From Vibrio splendidus (lineage in GTDB: Bacteria; Pseudomonadota; Gammaproteobacteria; Enterobacterales; Vibrionaceae), in assembly GCF_024347615.1 (NCBI RefSeq), contig NZ_AP025509.1, positions 744,001 to 808,000 of the forward strand: a DNA stretch of 64,000 bases, written 5' to 3'. The notes below the pieces were generated by a model that was given only the letters and a program-made list of their open reading frames with translations, ran no database searches and had not been told where the DNA came from. Each line of letters opens with the position of its first letter. Position 1 is the stretch's first letter. The position numbers were made by a program, and so were the translations under genes. Shown here in pieces: positions 54,027-63,157 of the stretch.

Positions 54027-55400
54027 CTATACCGAAGGCAAATAGAAACTTTGTTGAAATGAGTTTTCTGCTTGTGTTGTTTCTAAAACACTATGATGCA
54101 ACATCAGTATCGACTGAGCGATTTTGGTGCCAATACCTAACGAACCATTAGGGGCCTCTCGTTCAACTTCATTATGGATAACGACCTTCACCCGTTTTGA
54201 ATCCGATTCTAAACCTACATCTAACGACACCATTGTTCCGCTCGGGCTATGCCTCAACGCATTATCTAGCAGATTCAAGATCAGCCTCTCAAGTAAATCA
54301 CCGTCACCCACAGCCTTGATTCCAATAGGTATATTGACGTTCAACTCAACATTCTTATGGCGATACTGGCTTTGTATCGTTTCTAAGCATTCGTTCATCA
54401 ACACATTAAAATCGATTGAAGCGTATTGATACTTAGGCACAGGATTATCATTTTTGGCGCTATCGAGTAGTGAATGGAGTTGTTCAGACAACTTGTTGCC
54501 ATTGCGGTAAGCGACGTCAATCAACGGGTCTGACTTCGGATTTTGAATCTTCCACGTTTCTAGGTAGCCAAGAACACTCGATAATGGCGTTTTCAAATCA
54601 TGACTGAGCTGTAATAAGCTTTGTCTGCGGTGTGATGACTGATACTCAAGCTGCAAAAACTGTTGTTGGATGTGTTTCGCCATCAATTGATAAGAACGTG
54701 CAATGGGCACCAATTCTGGTACTTGATGGACAAAGTTAGGTTCCAATCTAAAATCTTGCTCAGCTTGTTGCAGCAATTTATTGGTTACCGCCTCTATTGG
54801 GTTCAACAGGCTGCGTTTCACTAGCAGATAAGCGCCAATCGCAAAGCCAAAAATAGAAACTAGCACAAGCCCTGCAAGTGCGATGTATGGTGTATCAACC
54901 TGAGAGTTGGTGATCACAGTATGGCGATTACTTCCTATCACCACATACAAATAACCCACCGTCGATCCTAGCTCTTCAATTGCCGCCACAGAAAATACTT
55001 TAGGAGAGCCTGGGTTGATCGGGTCTTCGCCCAAAATAGGATAAGGCTCGTCATTTAAGAACTGTTGAATGGGCGCTAGATCTATCTGATTCGCTAACAC
55101 AGTGCCTTCCGGTGCAGCATTGGTGGTGATATTGCCCTGACTATCCAGAAAATAAATATCAAAATCAGGCCCTATCAGCATCAAGGTGTGGAATATAGAT
55201 TTGAGTGCTTTGGGATTGTAGTCGGTACCAATCATGAGAGGATTATCATCGCGCATATGAACCGCGAGCTCTTTATGTAAGCTCTGCTTAGTTCTTTGTT
55301 CTATGGTTTCTTTTTGCCAATGATAAGTGTAAGCAATCACCACACTTACCAACAAAAACCACAAACTTGTGAACAGCACTAAACGCGATTTGAAACTCAT
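54027..55400 (-). CDS. Two-component sensor histidine kinase
   Basis: A 457-residue kinase with two membrane helices (LVLFTSLWFLLVSVVIAYTY and YIALAGLVLVSIFGFAIGAY) around a periplasmic sensor of about 140 residues, a HAMP region, phospho-His in LLQLSHDLKTPLSSVLGYLE and an ATPase domain with LILNLLDNALRHSPSG and SLGIGTKIAQSI. The true start is ATG 55400, after GGAGAG. It follows its response regulator by 66 bases and two spondin-domain genes further upstream, in one leftward unit. Confidence 0.88.
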   Translation of the reverse strand: MSFKSRLVLFTSLWFLLVSVVIAYTYHWQKETIEQRTKQSLHKELAVHMRDDNPLMIGTDYNPKALKSIFHTLMLIGPDFDIYFLDSQGNITTNAAPEGTVLANQIDLAPIQQFLNDEPYPILGEDPINPGSPKVFSVAAIEELGSTVGYLYVVIGSNRHTVITNSQVDTPYIALAGLVLVSIFGFAIGAYLLVKRSLLNPIEAVTNKLLQQAEQDFRLEPNFVHQVPELVPIARSYQLMAKHIQQQFLQLEYQSSHRRQSLLQLSHDLKTPLSSVLGYLETWKIQNPKSDPLIDVAYRNGNKLSEQLHSLLDSAKNDNPVPKYQYASIDFNVLMNECLETIQSQYRHKNVELNVNIPIGIKAVGDGDLLERLILNLLDNALRHSPSGTMVSLDVGLESDSKRVKVVIHNEVEREAPNGSLGIGTKIAQSILMLHHSVLETTQAENSFQQSFYLPSV

Positions 55401-55466
55401 GTTCTCTCCTCGGTGGCTCATAGATCTTACTGGCTTTTTAGTAAACTTAGGACGCGACACATAGAC

Positions 55467-56174
55467 CTAAGCTTTTGACTCAAACTTATAGCCAACACCC
55501 CAAACGGTTTTAATGAAATCATCATCACTATTGGGCATCGCAAGCTTGGTTCTTAGACGGTTGACCGTGCTACACACAGTATGGTGATAGCCAGAGTGAT
55601 GAGTATTCCAAACGTGATCGAGCAGCTCGTCTTTGCTATACACACGCCCCGGGCGGGTTGCTAAGAAGTGAAGTAAGGTAAACTCAGTTGCAGTCAGCGG
55701 TACGTCTTGGTTATTGAGTGACACCTGATGGCGTTCAGGTTGAATAATGAGCCCACCAAAATTCATAATCGATTCTGTCGTCATAGCCTCTTGAGTGACT
55801 GATTCAACATGGCTTAAACGGCGAAGTACGTTCCTCACTCTTGCTTGAAACTCGAGAACGCTGAAAGGTTTCGTTATGTAGTCATCAACACCGGCTTCTA
55901 AACCTGACACCTTATCTAGCTCAGCATCCCTTGCGGTTAGCATGAGTACCGGCGTCCAATCTTCTTGCTGACGTAACATTCGACAAAAATCGAGTCCATC
56001 TCCGTCAGGCAAGCCACGATCCAGTACGATTAAATCGAAATGACCATCTTTATAGAGCGCCTGAGCCTTTTCAATCACATTAGTTCTTATTACGTCATGG
56101 CCTTGGAACTTAAGATGCATCTGCACCAGTTCAGCTAGGTCATCATCGTCTTCAACCAACAATATGTTTGCCAT
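55467..56174 (-). CDS. OmpR-family response regulator
   Basis: Receiver domain (MANILLVEDDDDLAELVQMH; Asp in LIVLDRGLPDGDG; Lys in DDYITKPFSV) followed by an OmpR-type winged helix (VPLTATEFTLLHFLATRPGR, CSTVNRLRTKL). ATG 56174 gives the usual receiver start; the frame is open further to 56339 and overlaps the spondin lipoprotein gene. It is between the two spondin genes and the kinase, so it probably controls the spondin proteins. Confidence 0.9.
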   Translation of the reverse strand: MANILLVEDDDDLAELVQMHLKFQGHDVIRTNVIEKAQALYKDGHFDLIVLDRGLPDGDGLDFCRMLRQQEDWTPVLMLTARDAELDKVSGLEAGVDDYITKPFSVLEFQARVRNVLRRLSHVESVTQEAMTTESIMNFGGLIIQPERHQVSLNNQDVPLTATEFTLLHFLATRPGRVYSKDELLDHVWNTHHSGYHHTVCSTVNRLRTKLAMPNSDDDFIKTVWGVGYKFESKA

Positions 56175-56280
56175 CAAATTTACCGCAGCACTATTCATGA
56201 TCCCTGCTCTATTCGGAGTCTGCCTACCTTTCAATTGACCGGAACAGAGCAGGAATTCTTTCATCGTACTTTCAACCCTA

Positions 56281-56961
56281 TTACTCAGTTCGAGTAATGG
56301 TGATTCTTGCTCCTGGGTTGAGGAAACGATGGTTAGCACTTAAAGCAGACGTCGTAAGGCCGTCATCTTGGCTGATTACACCAGAGTGGAAACTCACTAC
56401 ATCGGTGTCGTCTCGTGTGGTATTAAAACCCTCACCACCGCCCGCAGGTCCCGGAATCGTTGCAGCAAGCTCGTCGTTCAATTCCGTTCCTGAATCCCAA
56501 ACATTCATGTTCATCACAAAGGTATCACCCACCGCTAATGACTTGAGTGACAAACCGGATTCACCAACAAACGCATCATTGGTGTTCACCAACATGGAAG
56601 CAACTGAGATATACCCTTCTTGATTTGGGTCGACACGAATAGACACCGTGTCTTGCTCACCTGAAAGAATCAGCCCATTGCCTGAGATGCCTTGATAAAC
56701 ATTGGCGTCACTGTCACTGAGCGCAAGCAATTGTGCATTACTGCCTCCTTCCGCCAAGTATTCCAGATCGACAGAGGCACTTTGCCCAACTTCAAACAGG
56801 TCAAAATTCGTATTGTGAGTCAATACCGCGAGGGGCGACATTGGTTGATTGGGGGTGAGGTTAGTCACACTCACATCATAGCGATAGTAATCGTCGTCAT
56901 CGTCCGGACAACCTGCTAACACAGCTACTGATGCAGCGATAAATAGAATTCTAGCTTTCAT
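56281..56961 (-). CDS. Spondin-domain lipoprotein
   Basis: A 226-residue lipoprotein (signal with lipobox LAGC, Cys about 18), then Asp-rich CPDDDDDYYRYDVSVTNLTP and a spondin_N-type domain: PMSPLAVLTHNTNFDLFEVG, EYLAEGGSNAQL, DAGTELNDELAAT-like WDSGTELNDELAATIPGPAG. Spondin_N domains are animal cell-surface modules also found in marine bacteria, where their role is unknown. It is about 10 bases after a paralogue with the same domain. Confidence 0.82.
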   Translation of the reverse strand: MKARILFIAASVAVLAGCPDDDDDYYRYDVSVTNLTPNQPMSPLAVLTHNTNFDLFEVGQSASVDLEYLAEGGSNAQLLALSDSDANVYQGISGNGLILSGEQDTVSIRVDPNQEGYISVASMLVNTNDAFVGESGLSLKSLAVGDTFVMNMNVWDSGTELNDELAATIPGPAGGGEGFNTTRDDTDVVSFHSGVISQDDGLTTSALSANHRFLNPGARITITRTE

Positions 56962-56970
56962 ACATCCCCC

Positions 56971-57654
56971 TTACTTCACAACAATGGTGATAGTAGCTAC
57001 AGGGTTTAACCAACGATGACTACTGCTATCGAGGTCACTGATGCCGCCAGCCGCGTTACTATCACCGATGTTACCCGGATGAATATGAACCTTAGCGTTT
57101 GACACTGCAGTTTCAACTCCCGTACCACCAGCACCAAAGGTTATAAATGGCGGGTTTGGCATGCTGCCAGCCAACTCATCATTCGCTTCAGTGCCTGCGT
57201 CATAGCCATTGAGGGTCGCTTTGTAGGTGCCCGCTTGAGTTGGGATTTTCCAACTGTCTAAGCCAACAAACCCGTCGTTGGTTGGCAGCAGCATTGCACC
57301 CAATGACAAGTAAGCTAAATCACCAGTGTCGATATCAAACGTAGTTGCGACGCCTGGATTAAGAATGCCGGTAGCTGGGTTTTCAACCACCACGCCTCCT
57401 GCGTTAGCAATGACACCAGATAAACCTGAAATATCGCCACCTTCGGCCATGGATTCTAGTTCCGCAGAAGCCGTTTCACCCGTTCTAAACATGAACAAGC
57501 TTGAGTCATGAGCCGCCGCTAAGATAGGCGTAAAGTAGATCCCTTTCGTTGCATTAGTGACAGTGACTTCAAGCTCAGCAGCCTGAACTTGAGCCGCTCC
57601 AAAGGCCAACATAGCCGAGCTGATCACTAAGCTGATTTGAGTACGTTTATTCAT
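56971..57654 (-). CDS. Spondin-domain exported protein
   Basis: A 227-residue protein with a signal peptide (ISLVISSAMLAFGAAQVQA) and the same spondin_N pattern as the next gene: GIYFTPILAAAHDSSLFMFR, LESMAEGGDISGLSGV, DAGTEANDELAGSMP and a final SSSHRWLNPVATITIVV. Unlike its paralogue it lacks a lipobox, so it should be free in the periplasm or secreted. It is the first gene of the leftward four-gene unit. Confidence 0.82.
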   Translation of the reverse strand: MNKRTQISLVISSAMLAFGAAQVQAAELEVTVTNATKGIYFTPILAAAHDSSLFMFRTGETASAELESMAEGGDISGLSGVIANAGGVVVENPATGILNPGVATTFDIDTGDLAYLSLGAMLLPTNDGFVGLDSWKIPTQAGTYKATLNGYDAGTEANDELAGSMPNPPFITFGAGGTGVETAVSNAKVHIHPGNIGDSNAAGGISDLDSSSHRWLNPVATITIVVK

Positions 57655-58053
57655 TTTGATTCCATCCTTTATCGAGTCCTATCGTTGCCGCCAAAACGAA
57701 TAACAGCGATATACCGTTACCTTTGCCAGAACGAACTGTGGTGTTGTTGACTCTAAGAATGGCGATCAAATCTATCAGCAACTTCATTGAATTCTCATAA
57801 AACTCTCACAAGTTTATCCAAACTTCTTACTGCCAATAAAAGTAGCGATAAGGTACTTATATTTAAACGAAAACTATCAATTCATCATTTGCGTAGGAAG
57901 GAGGACAAAAGAAGGTAATAAATAGAAGTGGAGCGAATTAAACGCAAAAAAGCCGAATCGACTTACCGATTCGGCCTTTATTCTGGCGTCCTGTTGTTGC
58001 TCTTTCCTAAGCCGTATTTGGCCTTCAAATTAAGCTAACAACACAGAATCAAT
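57655..58053. other. Intergenic: spondin promoter and yggL terminator
   Basis: No gene was found in 399 bases. The left part should hold the spondin-unit promoter and possible response-regulator sites, none identified by eye. The right part holds the terminator at 57946-57981. Confidence 0.4.
57946..57981 (-). terminator. Terminator of yggL
   Basis: AGCCGAATCG pairs with CGATTCGGCT-type arms (57967-57976); on the minus strand a T run follows. It is about 75 bases after the yggL stop. Confidence 0.8.
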
Positions 58054-58395
58054 TTAGAACGCGTAGTTTGCGTCAATCAATTCGCTAACTTCCACTTTGC
58101 TTACTTCAGCACGAGCTTCAAGCCATTGTGCAACTTGCAGTTGTTCTGCTTCTGTAACTGAACGGTAGCGCTCAATTGAGTATAAGAAACCTTCAAACAG
58201 CTCAAGGCCGCCACCACCAAAACACAGGCCGATGCTGTCGATAAAATCGATAAATTCATCGATGAACACATCGTATTGGTCAAAATCAGCAATCGAAGTC
58301 GTGCAGCTTACTTCAAAACCTAGAATAGCGAATTCACCTAGGTATAACTTCTTGCGTAGGCGGCGATTTTTGTTTTCGATTTTATCTAATTTCAT
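58054..58395 (-). CDS. yggL: YggL family (DUF469) protein
   Basis: The 113-residue protein has the YggL pattern NKNRRLRKKLYLGEFAILGF, followed by DVFIDEFIDFIDSIGLCFGG and a C-terminal QWLEARAEVSKVEVSELID. In E. coli YggL is linked to the large ribosomal subunit. The frame opens at 58425; ATG 58395 has GAGAGA before it and is used. Confidence 0.85.
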   Translation of the reverse strand: MKLDKIENKNRRLRKKLYLGEFAILGFEVSCTTSIADFDQYDVFIDEFIDFIDSIGLCFGGGGLELFEGFLYSIERYRSVTEAEQLQVAQWLEARAEVSKVEVSELIDANYAF

Positions 58396-58530
58396 AACTG
58401 TCTCTCTTTTCGTTTGATAAAGCATTTATACACAGTTCTCCGTTAATTCCCAAGAGTTTTGTATTGCACGAGAGGGTTAGCAGCAAAAATCGTGCTACAG
58501 AAACAAAACCTTAATCAAAACTATAAAAAT

Positions 58531-58559
58531 CTGTCACTTAACTGCTTCACGATTGCTCA
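58531..58559. promoter_or_regulatory. Possible Pho box upstream of phoX
   Basis: Three units of 7 bases with exact 11-base period: CTGTCAC (58531), CTGCTTC (58542) and TTGCTCA (58553). The first matches the PhoB half-site CTGTCAT at six of seven positions, the others are weaker. The spacing and the position about 90 bases before a predicted phosphatase favour PhoB control. Confidence 0.45.
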
Positions 58560-58649
58560 CACATCAGCCCAAGTTATTAACCAATTCATTAGTAAGTGGG
58601 TAAGTCATAAATAACGAATAATAAAGTCAGCCAACAGGAAGCAGTCCCG

Positions 58650-60677
58650 ATGAGCAAGGAAACATTTGATAGCACTCGATTCAATAAGAGTAACAACAAG
58701 CCTTTCGAAGAAGTTCTAGATGCGAACCTTTCAAGAAGAAACGTTCTGAAAGGCGGTTTAGGCATCAGTGCAATGACCGCATTTGGCGCGTTTGGTTTAG
58801 CGGGTCACAGCACGGCTAACGCTGCGACAATGCAAACAACGGGCGCACAAAAAAGCACTGCAACACTTGCATTCGAATCGGTTAAAGGATCATTGACAGA
58901 CAGTGTCGTTGTGCCGAAAGGCTACACAGCACAGGTATTAGTTCCTTGGGGTACTCCACTCAACAAACAAGGCAACGCTTGGTTAAAAGACGGCACCAAC
59001 AACGCACAAGATCAAGCCAACGCATTAGGCATGCATCACGATGGCATGCACTTCTTCCCACTTAATGGCAACAGCAATGATGGCTTATTGGTGATCAACC
59101 ACGAATACATCGACCAAAAAGCGCTGCACGCCAACGGCCCAACATACAACGAAGGCGCTCGCCCTAGCCTTGATGAAGTACGTAAAGAGATCAACGCGCA
59201 CGGCGTGAGTGTTGTTCGAGTGAAACTTGAAGGCAACCAATGGGTGATGGTCGATAACGATCCACTGAACCGCCGCTACACAGGCGCAACAGTAATGGAC
59301 CTGTCTGGCCCTGTTGCTCACAGTGAATTTACCAAAACCAAGTTCTCACAAGACGGCAGCCAAGCTCGTGGCACGTTGAACAACTGTGGTAATGGCTACA
59401 CGCCATGGGGCACTTACCTAACGTGTGAAGAAAACTGGCCGGGTTATTTCGTGAACAAAGGCGAGACAACGCCAGCACAAGAGCGTATTGGTATCGCAAC
59501 CGACAAAACACGTTACGGTTGGGACACACTTTCAGGTAACAAACAAGAACGCTTAGACGAGTTTGCACGCTTTGACGTAACACCAAAAGGTGAGTCAGCA
59601 ATGGACGATTACCGTAACGAAGCACATGGTCACGGCTACATTGTTGAAATCGACCCATACACAGCAAACTCTCGCGCTAAGAAACGTTCTGCACTGGGTT
59701 GTTTCCGTCACGAAGGCTGTACGTTTGGTAAGTTGACTGAAGGCGAGCCGATCGTATTCTACTCTGGTCACGATTCTCGTTTTGAATACCTGTACAAATT
59801 CGTTTCTGAAGAGAAATGGGACCCACGTGACGCAGAGCCGAGTAATCGCCTAAGTGCGGGTGACAAGTACATGGACAAAGGCACACTGTATGTGGCTAAG
59901 TTCAACGATGATGGTTCAGGCACTTGGCTACCACTGACTCTGAGCAGTAAGACCACAAACGGCGGTAAGCTAGGTGATTCATTTGATTCTCAAGCAGCAC
60001 TTATCATTAATACCGCAGGCGCAGCCGACCTTGTAGGCGCAACGCCAATGGATCGCCCTGAATGGTGCTCTGTTGACCCAATGACAGGTACGGCTTACCT
60101 TACGCTGACTAACAACAACAAGCGTAAAGAAGCGAACTCTGCGAACCCTCGCGTAGACAACAAGTTCGGTCATGTTATTCGTTGGGATGAAGGCAAAACA
60201 GCAGGCGAGTTCGATTGGGATATCTTCGTATTTGGCTCTCCAGCAGTAGAAGACAAATCTATTAACCGCTCAGGTCTAACAGACATGAACCAATTCGCCA
60301 GCCCTGACGGCTTAGCGTTTGATGCTCGTGGCATCTTGTGGATTCAGACTGATAACGGCGCAGATGAAGTAACGGGCTACACCAATGACCAAATGCTGGC
60401 AGTTGTCCCATCTCAGTTAACGGATGACAACGGCAACAGCGCGGTAATTGATGCAAACAACCAAGCACAACTTAAACGCTTCTTTGTGGGTCCAAACGGT
60501 TGTGAAGTAACTGGCTTTACCATCAGCCCTGATTACAAATCACTGTTTGTGAACATTCAACACCCAGCAAACTGGCCATCGTCTGAAGATGCAACGGCTC
60601 AGACTCAGGGCAATGTTCGCCCAAGAGCATCTACGGTTGTGATTCGTCGTGAAGACGGCGGTGAAATCGCGGTTTAA
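58650..60677 (+). CDS. phoX: PhoX-family alkaline phosphatase (DUF839)
   Basis: A 675-residue protein with a twin-arginine signal (LSRRNVLKGGLGISAMTAFG) and PhoX features: HHDGMHFFPL, GLLVINHEYID, NNCGNGYTPWGTYLTCEENW, and GHDSRFEYLYKFVS with a later RPEWCSVDPMTG. PhoX is a Ca/Fe-dependent phosphomonoesterase exported by Tat, important in marine bacteria for using organic phosphate. The ATG has CAGGAAG before it. Confidence 0.88.
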   Translation: MSKETFDSTRFNKSNNKPFEEVLDANLSRRNVLKGGLGISAMTAFGAFGLAGHSTANAATMQTTGAQKSTATLAFESVKGSLTDSVVVPKGYTAQVLVPWGTPLNKQGNAWLKDGTNNAQDQANALGMHHDGMHFFPLNGNSNDGLLVINHEYIDQKALHANGPTYNEGARPSLDEVRKEINAHGVSVVRVKLEGNQWVMVDNDPLNRRYTGATVMDLSGPVAHSEFTKTKFSQDGSQARGTLNNCGNGYTPWGTYLTCEENWPGYFVNKGETTPAQERIGIATDKTRYGWDTLSGNKQERLDEFARFDVTPKGESAMDDYRNEAHGHGYIVEIDPYTANSRAKKRSALGCFRHEGCTFGKLTEGEPIVFYSGHDSRFEYLYKFVSEEKWDPRDAEPSNRLSAGDKYMDKGTLYVAKFNDDGSGTWLPLTLSSKTTNGGKLGDSFDSQAALIINTAGAADLVGATPMDRPEWCSVDPMTGTAYLTLTNNNKRKEANSANPRVDNKFGHVIRWDEGKTAGEFDWDIFVFGSPAVEDKSINRSGLTDMNQFASPDGLAFDARGILWIQTDNGADEVTGYTNDQMLAVVPSQLTDDNGNSAVIDANNQAQLKRFFVGPNGCEVTGFTISPDYKSLFVNIQHPANWPSSEDATAQTQGNVRPRASTVVIRREDGGEIAV

Positions 60678-60745
60678 ATATACAACGCAGGCTAAGATCA
60701 GAAACATTTCGGTTATCTAGTCTCTGTTCGCTAGCTAAGTAAAAT

Positions 60746-60785
60746 CAAAAAGAGCGATAAGGCCAAATACCCTATCGCTCTTTTT
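60746..60785 (+). terminator. Terminator of phoX
   Basis: AAAAAGAGCGATAGGG-like arms (AAAAAGAGCGATAAGG with CCCTATCGCTCTTTTT) followed by TA. Long stem with one mismatch. Confidence 0.8.
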
Positions 60786-60931
60786 ATATTCTATGCATTC
60801 TTCGGTTTAAGTAAGAATCCGAATTTTCAAAACTCACGTAATCCTAAGTACTCATCATCCCAAGTACGCGTCATCCTCGATAAGGAGGAACGACTGAATT
60901 GGGGATCTCTAACCGTTATCGCAGCTCAGAA

Positions 60932-61552
60932 TTAGCTAACGAACAACCACACACCAACGCCCATCATTAACGTACCTGCAATACGGTTCATCAACTTAAC
61001 GTTATCGGCTTTGCCCAGCATATGTTTTAGGCTCTTACCGCCCGTAGCATACAAGGTCATGCAGACAAATTCAGAAACCAGAATAATAGACACTAAAATC
61101 AACAACTGCGGTGCTAAGTCTTTATTACTGTTAATAAAAGGAGGCAATAACGAAATCATGAATGCCCAGCCTTTCGGGTTCGCGATTGCCGTTACGAAGC
61201 CTTGAACCACCAAGTCCCAATCATTGCTGACTTTTGTTGTTTGGTTGTCAGTGCTGATCGCCAGCTTGCCTCTTGAACGCCACATCTGAACGCCTAAATA
61301 GAACAAGTAAGCTGCACCAACAAATTTGAAGCCCGTAAATAGCCACGGGTAGTTCAACATAATGGATGCAATACCCAATACCGCAGCAATAGAAACCACC
61401 GCAACACCAGCCAATTCACCGATCATCATCCATAATGTACGCTTGTATCCAACACTCATTCCTAGCGTCAAAGCCAAGGTCATACACATACCGGGCGTAA
61501 TTGACACAAAGAAAAATGTGGGAATAAAAGCCCAAAGTAGTGCGCTATCCAT
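60932..61552 (-). CDS. LysE/RhtB-family exporter
   Basis: A 206-residue protein with six hydrophobic segments; FVSITPGMCMTLALTLGMSV matches the conserved Pro-Gly-Pro/Pro-Gly-Met N-terminal block and GFVTAIANPKGWAFMISLLP the family's Asn-Pro-Lys block. Members export amino acids such as homoserine, threonine or lysine; the substrate here is not known. Confidence 0.85.
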   Translation of the reverse strand: MDSALLWAFIPTFFFVSITPGMCMTLALTLGMSVGYKRTLWMMIGELAGVAVVSIAAVLGIASIMLNYPWLFTGFKFVGAAYLFYLGVQMWRSRGKLAISTDNQTTKVSNDWDLVVQGFVTAIANPKGWAFMISLLPPFINSNKDLAPQLLILVSIILVSEFVCMTLYATGGKSLKHMLGKADNVKLMNRIAGTLMMGVGVWLFVS

Positions 61553-61640
61553 ATTATTACCTTATCGACTTATTTTTATTTAAGTGTTTAGCTAGTTGAG
61601 CTGTCTTTCTAAGGAGCTACCTTATATTTAGCGACACAAC

Positions 61641-61670
61641 GAAAAAGAGCCACAATACAGCGGCTCTTTT
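61641..61670. terminator. Bidirectional hairpin next to the helicase gene end
   Basis: AAAAGAGCC pairs with GGCTCTTTT; T runs occur on both strands. It is 19 bases after the leftward helicase stop. Confidence 0.7.
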
Positions 61671-61688
61671 CCATTACCAACCGTAATT

Positions 61689-62975
61689 TTACTTACGACG
61701 GTTTTTAATTCGCTTCATCATAGTCAAACGACGTTCTGCGCTTGCTTGATCTTGAGGCTCTTCGTTCGCGTTGTTCTTACGACCTTGGCGGTTTTTGTAC
61801 GCCGATTTAGTGTTCAGCTTCTCGATGTAAGCATCACGTTTCTTCGGTTCATAACCCGGTTGTTCAACACGGCGAATACGTTGTTGAATCAGTGTTTCAA
61901 CTTGAACAACAGTCAACTCTTCTTCGCGGTTAACGAAAGAAATCGCATGACCTTGTTTACCAGCACGACCTGTACGGCCAATACGGTGAACGTAATCTTC
62001 CGCTAGGAAAGGCATGTCGTAGTTAATTACATGTGGTAAGTCTTCGATATCAAGACCACGGGCTGCAACGTCGGTTGCTACCATCACACGTGCTCTGCCT
62101 TCTTTGAAGTCATCCAAAGCACGACGACGAGCGCTTTGTGCTTTATCACCGTGACAAAGTACCGCTTTAATGCCGTCTAATTTAAGCTCTTTAACAACGT
62201 CATTCGCTGTTTCTTTGTAGTTCACGAACACAAGCACTTGGCGCCAGTTTTTACGGCCAATCAGCTCAGAAAGCAGTTCTGTTTTACGCTCTTGATCCAC
62301 AGGGTAAACCACGTGACCAACAGTAGAAGCCGTTGAGTTTTCGCGCTCAACACTAATACGTTTTGGTTTACGTAGAATATCAACAGACAGTTGGTTTAAC
62401 TGAGTAGAAGTCGTTGCCGAGAACATCATGATTTGCGGCGATGTTTCTACATCCAACATGATCTTACGAACGGCATTGATAAAGCCCATATCAAGGATAC
62501 GGTCAGCTTCATCGAATACTAGAAATTCTAGGTTTGCGATAGACACGTTACCCGCTTCTAAGTGTTCTTCCAAACGGCCAGGTGTTGCAACCAAAATATC
62601 CACACCCAGTTCTAATTGACGAACTTGTGAAGACATTTTGTTACCACCGTAAACCGCTGAAACGCTTAGTTCAGTGTATTTAACGTAGTCTTTAATGTTT
62701 TGAGCGATCTGCGCAGCTAGCTCTCGAGTTGGAGCAAGAATAAGGCCGCGAGCCGTTCCTCTAGACGCCTTTTTACCGCTGTTCAAAAGGTGCTGAATAA
62801 CAGGCAATGAAAATGCCGCTGTTTTACCCGTACCGGTTTGAGCAGTAGCAAAAATATCATGGCCTTTACGAGCCATTGGAATCGCTTTTTGTTGAATTGG
62901 AGTGAGTTTTTCATAACCACACTCAGTCAACGCTTTGACTAATTCAGGAGCAAAACCTTGAGAGGAAAATGACAT
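61689..62975 (-). CDS. rhlE: DEAD-box RNA helicase, RhlE-like
   Basis: The 428-residue helicase has Q motif and FAPELVKALTECGYEKLTPI, AQTGTGKTAAF, PTRELAAQI, DEAD in VFDEADRILDM, SAT, and HRIGRTGRAGKQG. It ends in a basic tail (KKRDAYIEKL onward). RhlE-type helicases act in RNA decay and ribosome assembly, often at low temperature. A long 5' leader (about 150 bases) is present, and a hairpin follows the stop. Confidence 0.93.
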   Translation of the reverse strand: MSFSSQGFAPELVKALTECGYEKLTPIQQKAIPMARKGHDIFATAQTGTGKTAAFSLPVIQHLLNSGKKASRGTARGLILAPTRELAAQIAQNIKDYVKYTELSVSAVYGGNKMSSQVRQLELGVDILVATPGRLEEHLEAGNVSIANLEFLVFDEADRILDMGFINAVRKIMLDVETSPQIMMFSATTSTQLNQLSVDILRKPKRISVERENSTASTVGHVVYPVDQERKTELLSELIGRKNWRQVLVFVNYKETANDVVKELKLDGIKAVLCHGDKAQSARRRALDDFKEGRARVMVATDVAARGLDIEDLPHVINYDMPFLAEDYVHRIGRTGRAGKQGHAISFVNREEELTVVQVETLIQQRIRRVEQPGYEPKKRDAYIEKLNTKSAYKNRQGRKNNANEEPQDQASAERRLTMMKRIKNRRK

Positions 62976-63157
62976 TGTTACGGGTTCCTTAAGCAGACAG
63001 CCTACATTCTTATTTCAGCCGAGCACTATAAAGTAATTAGAGTGATTTATCTCACATTTATCGTGATATAACGCAAACTTTCTCATTTAATCTGGTGTTT
63101 ACCCCACCTTCAACGAAGTAAACACCGAGATCATCAGTTCAAACAGTAAAAATGGCG

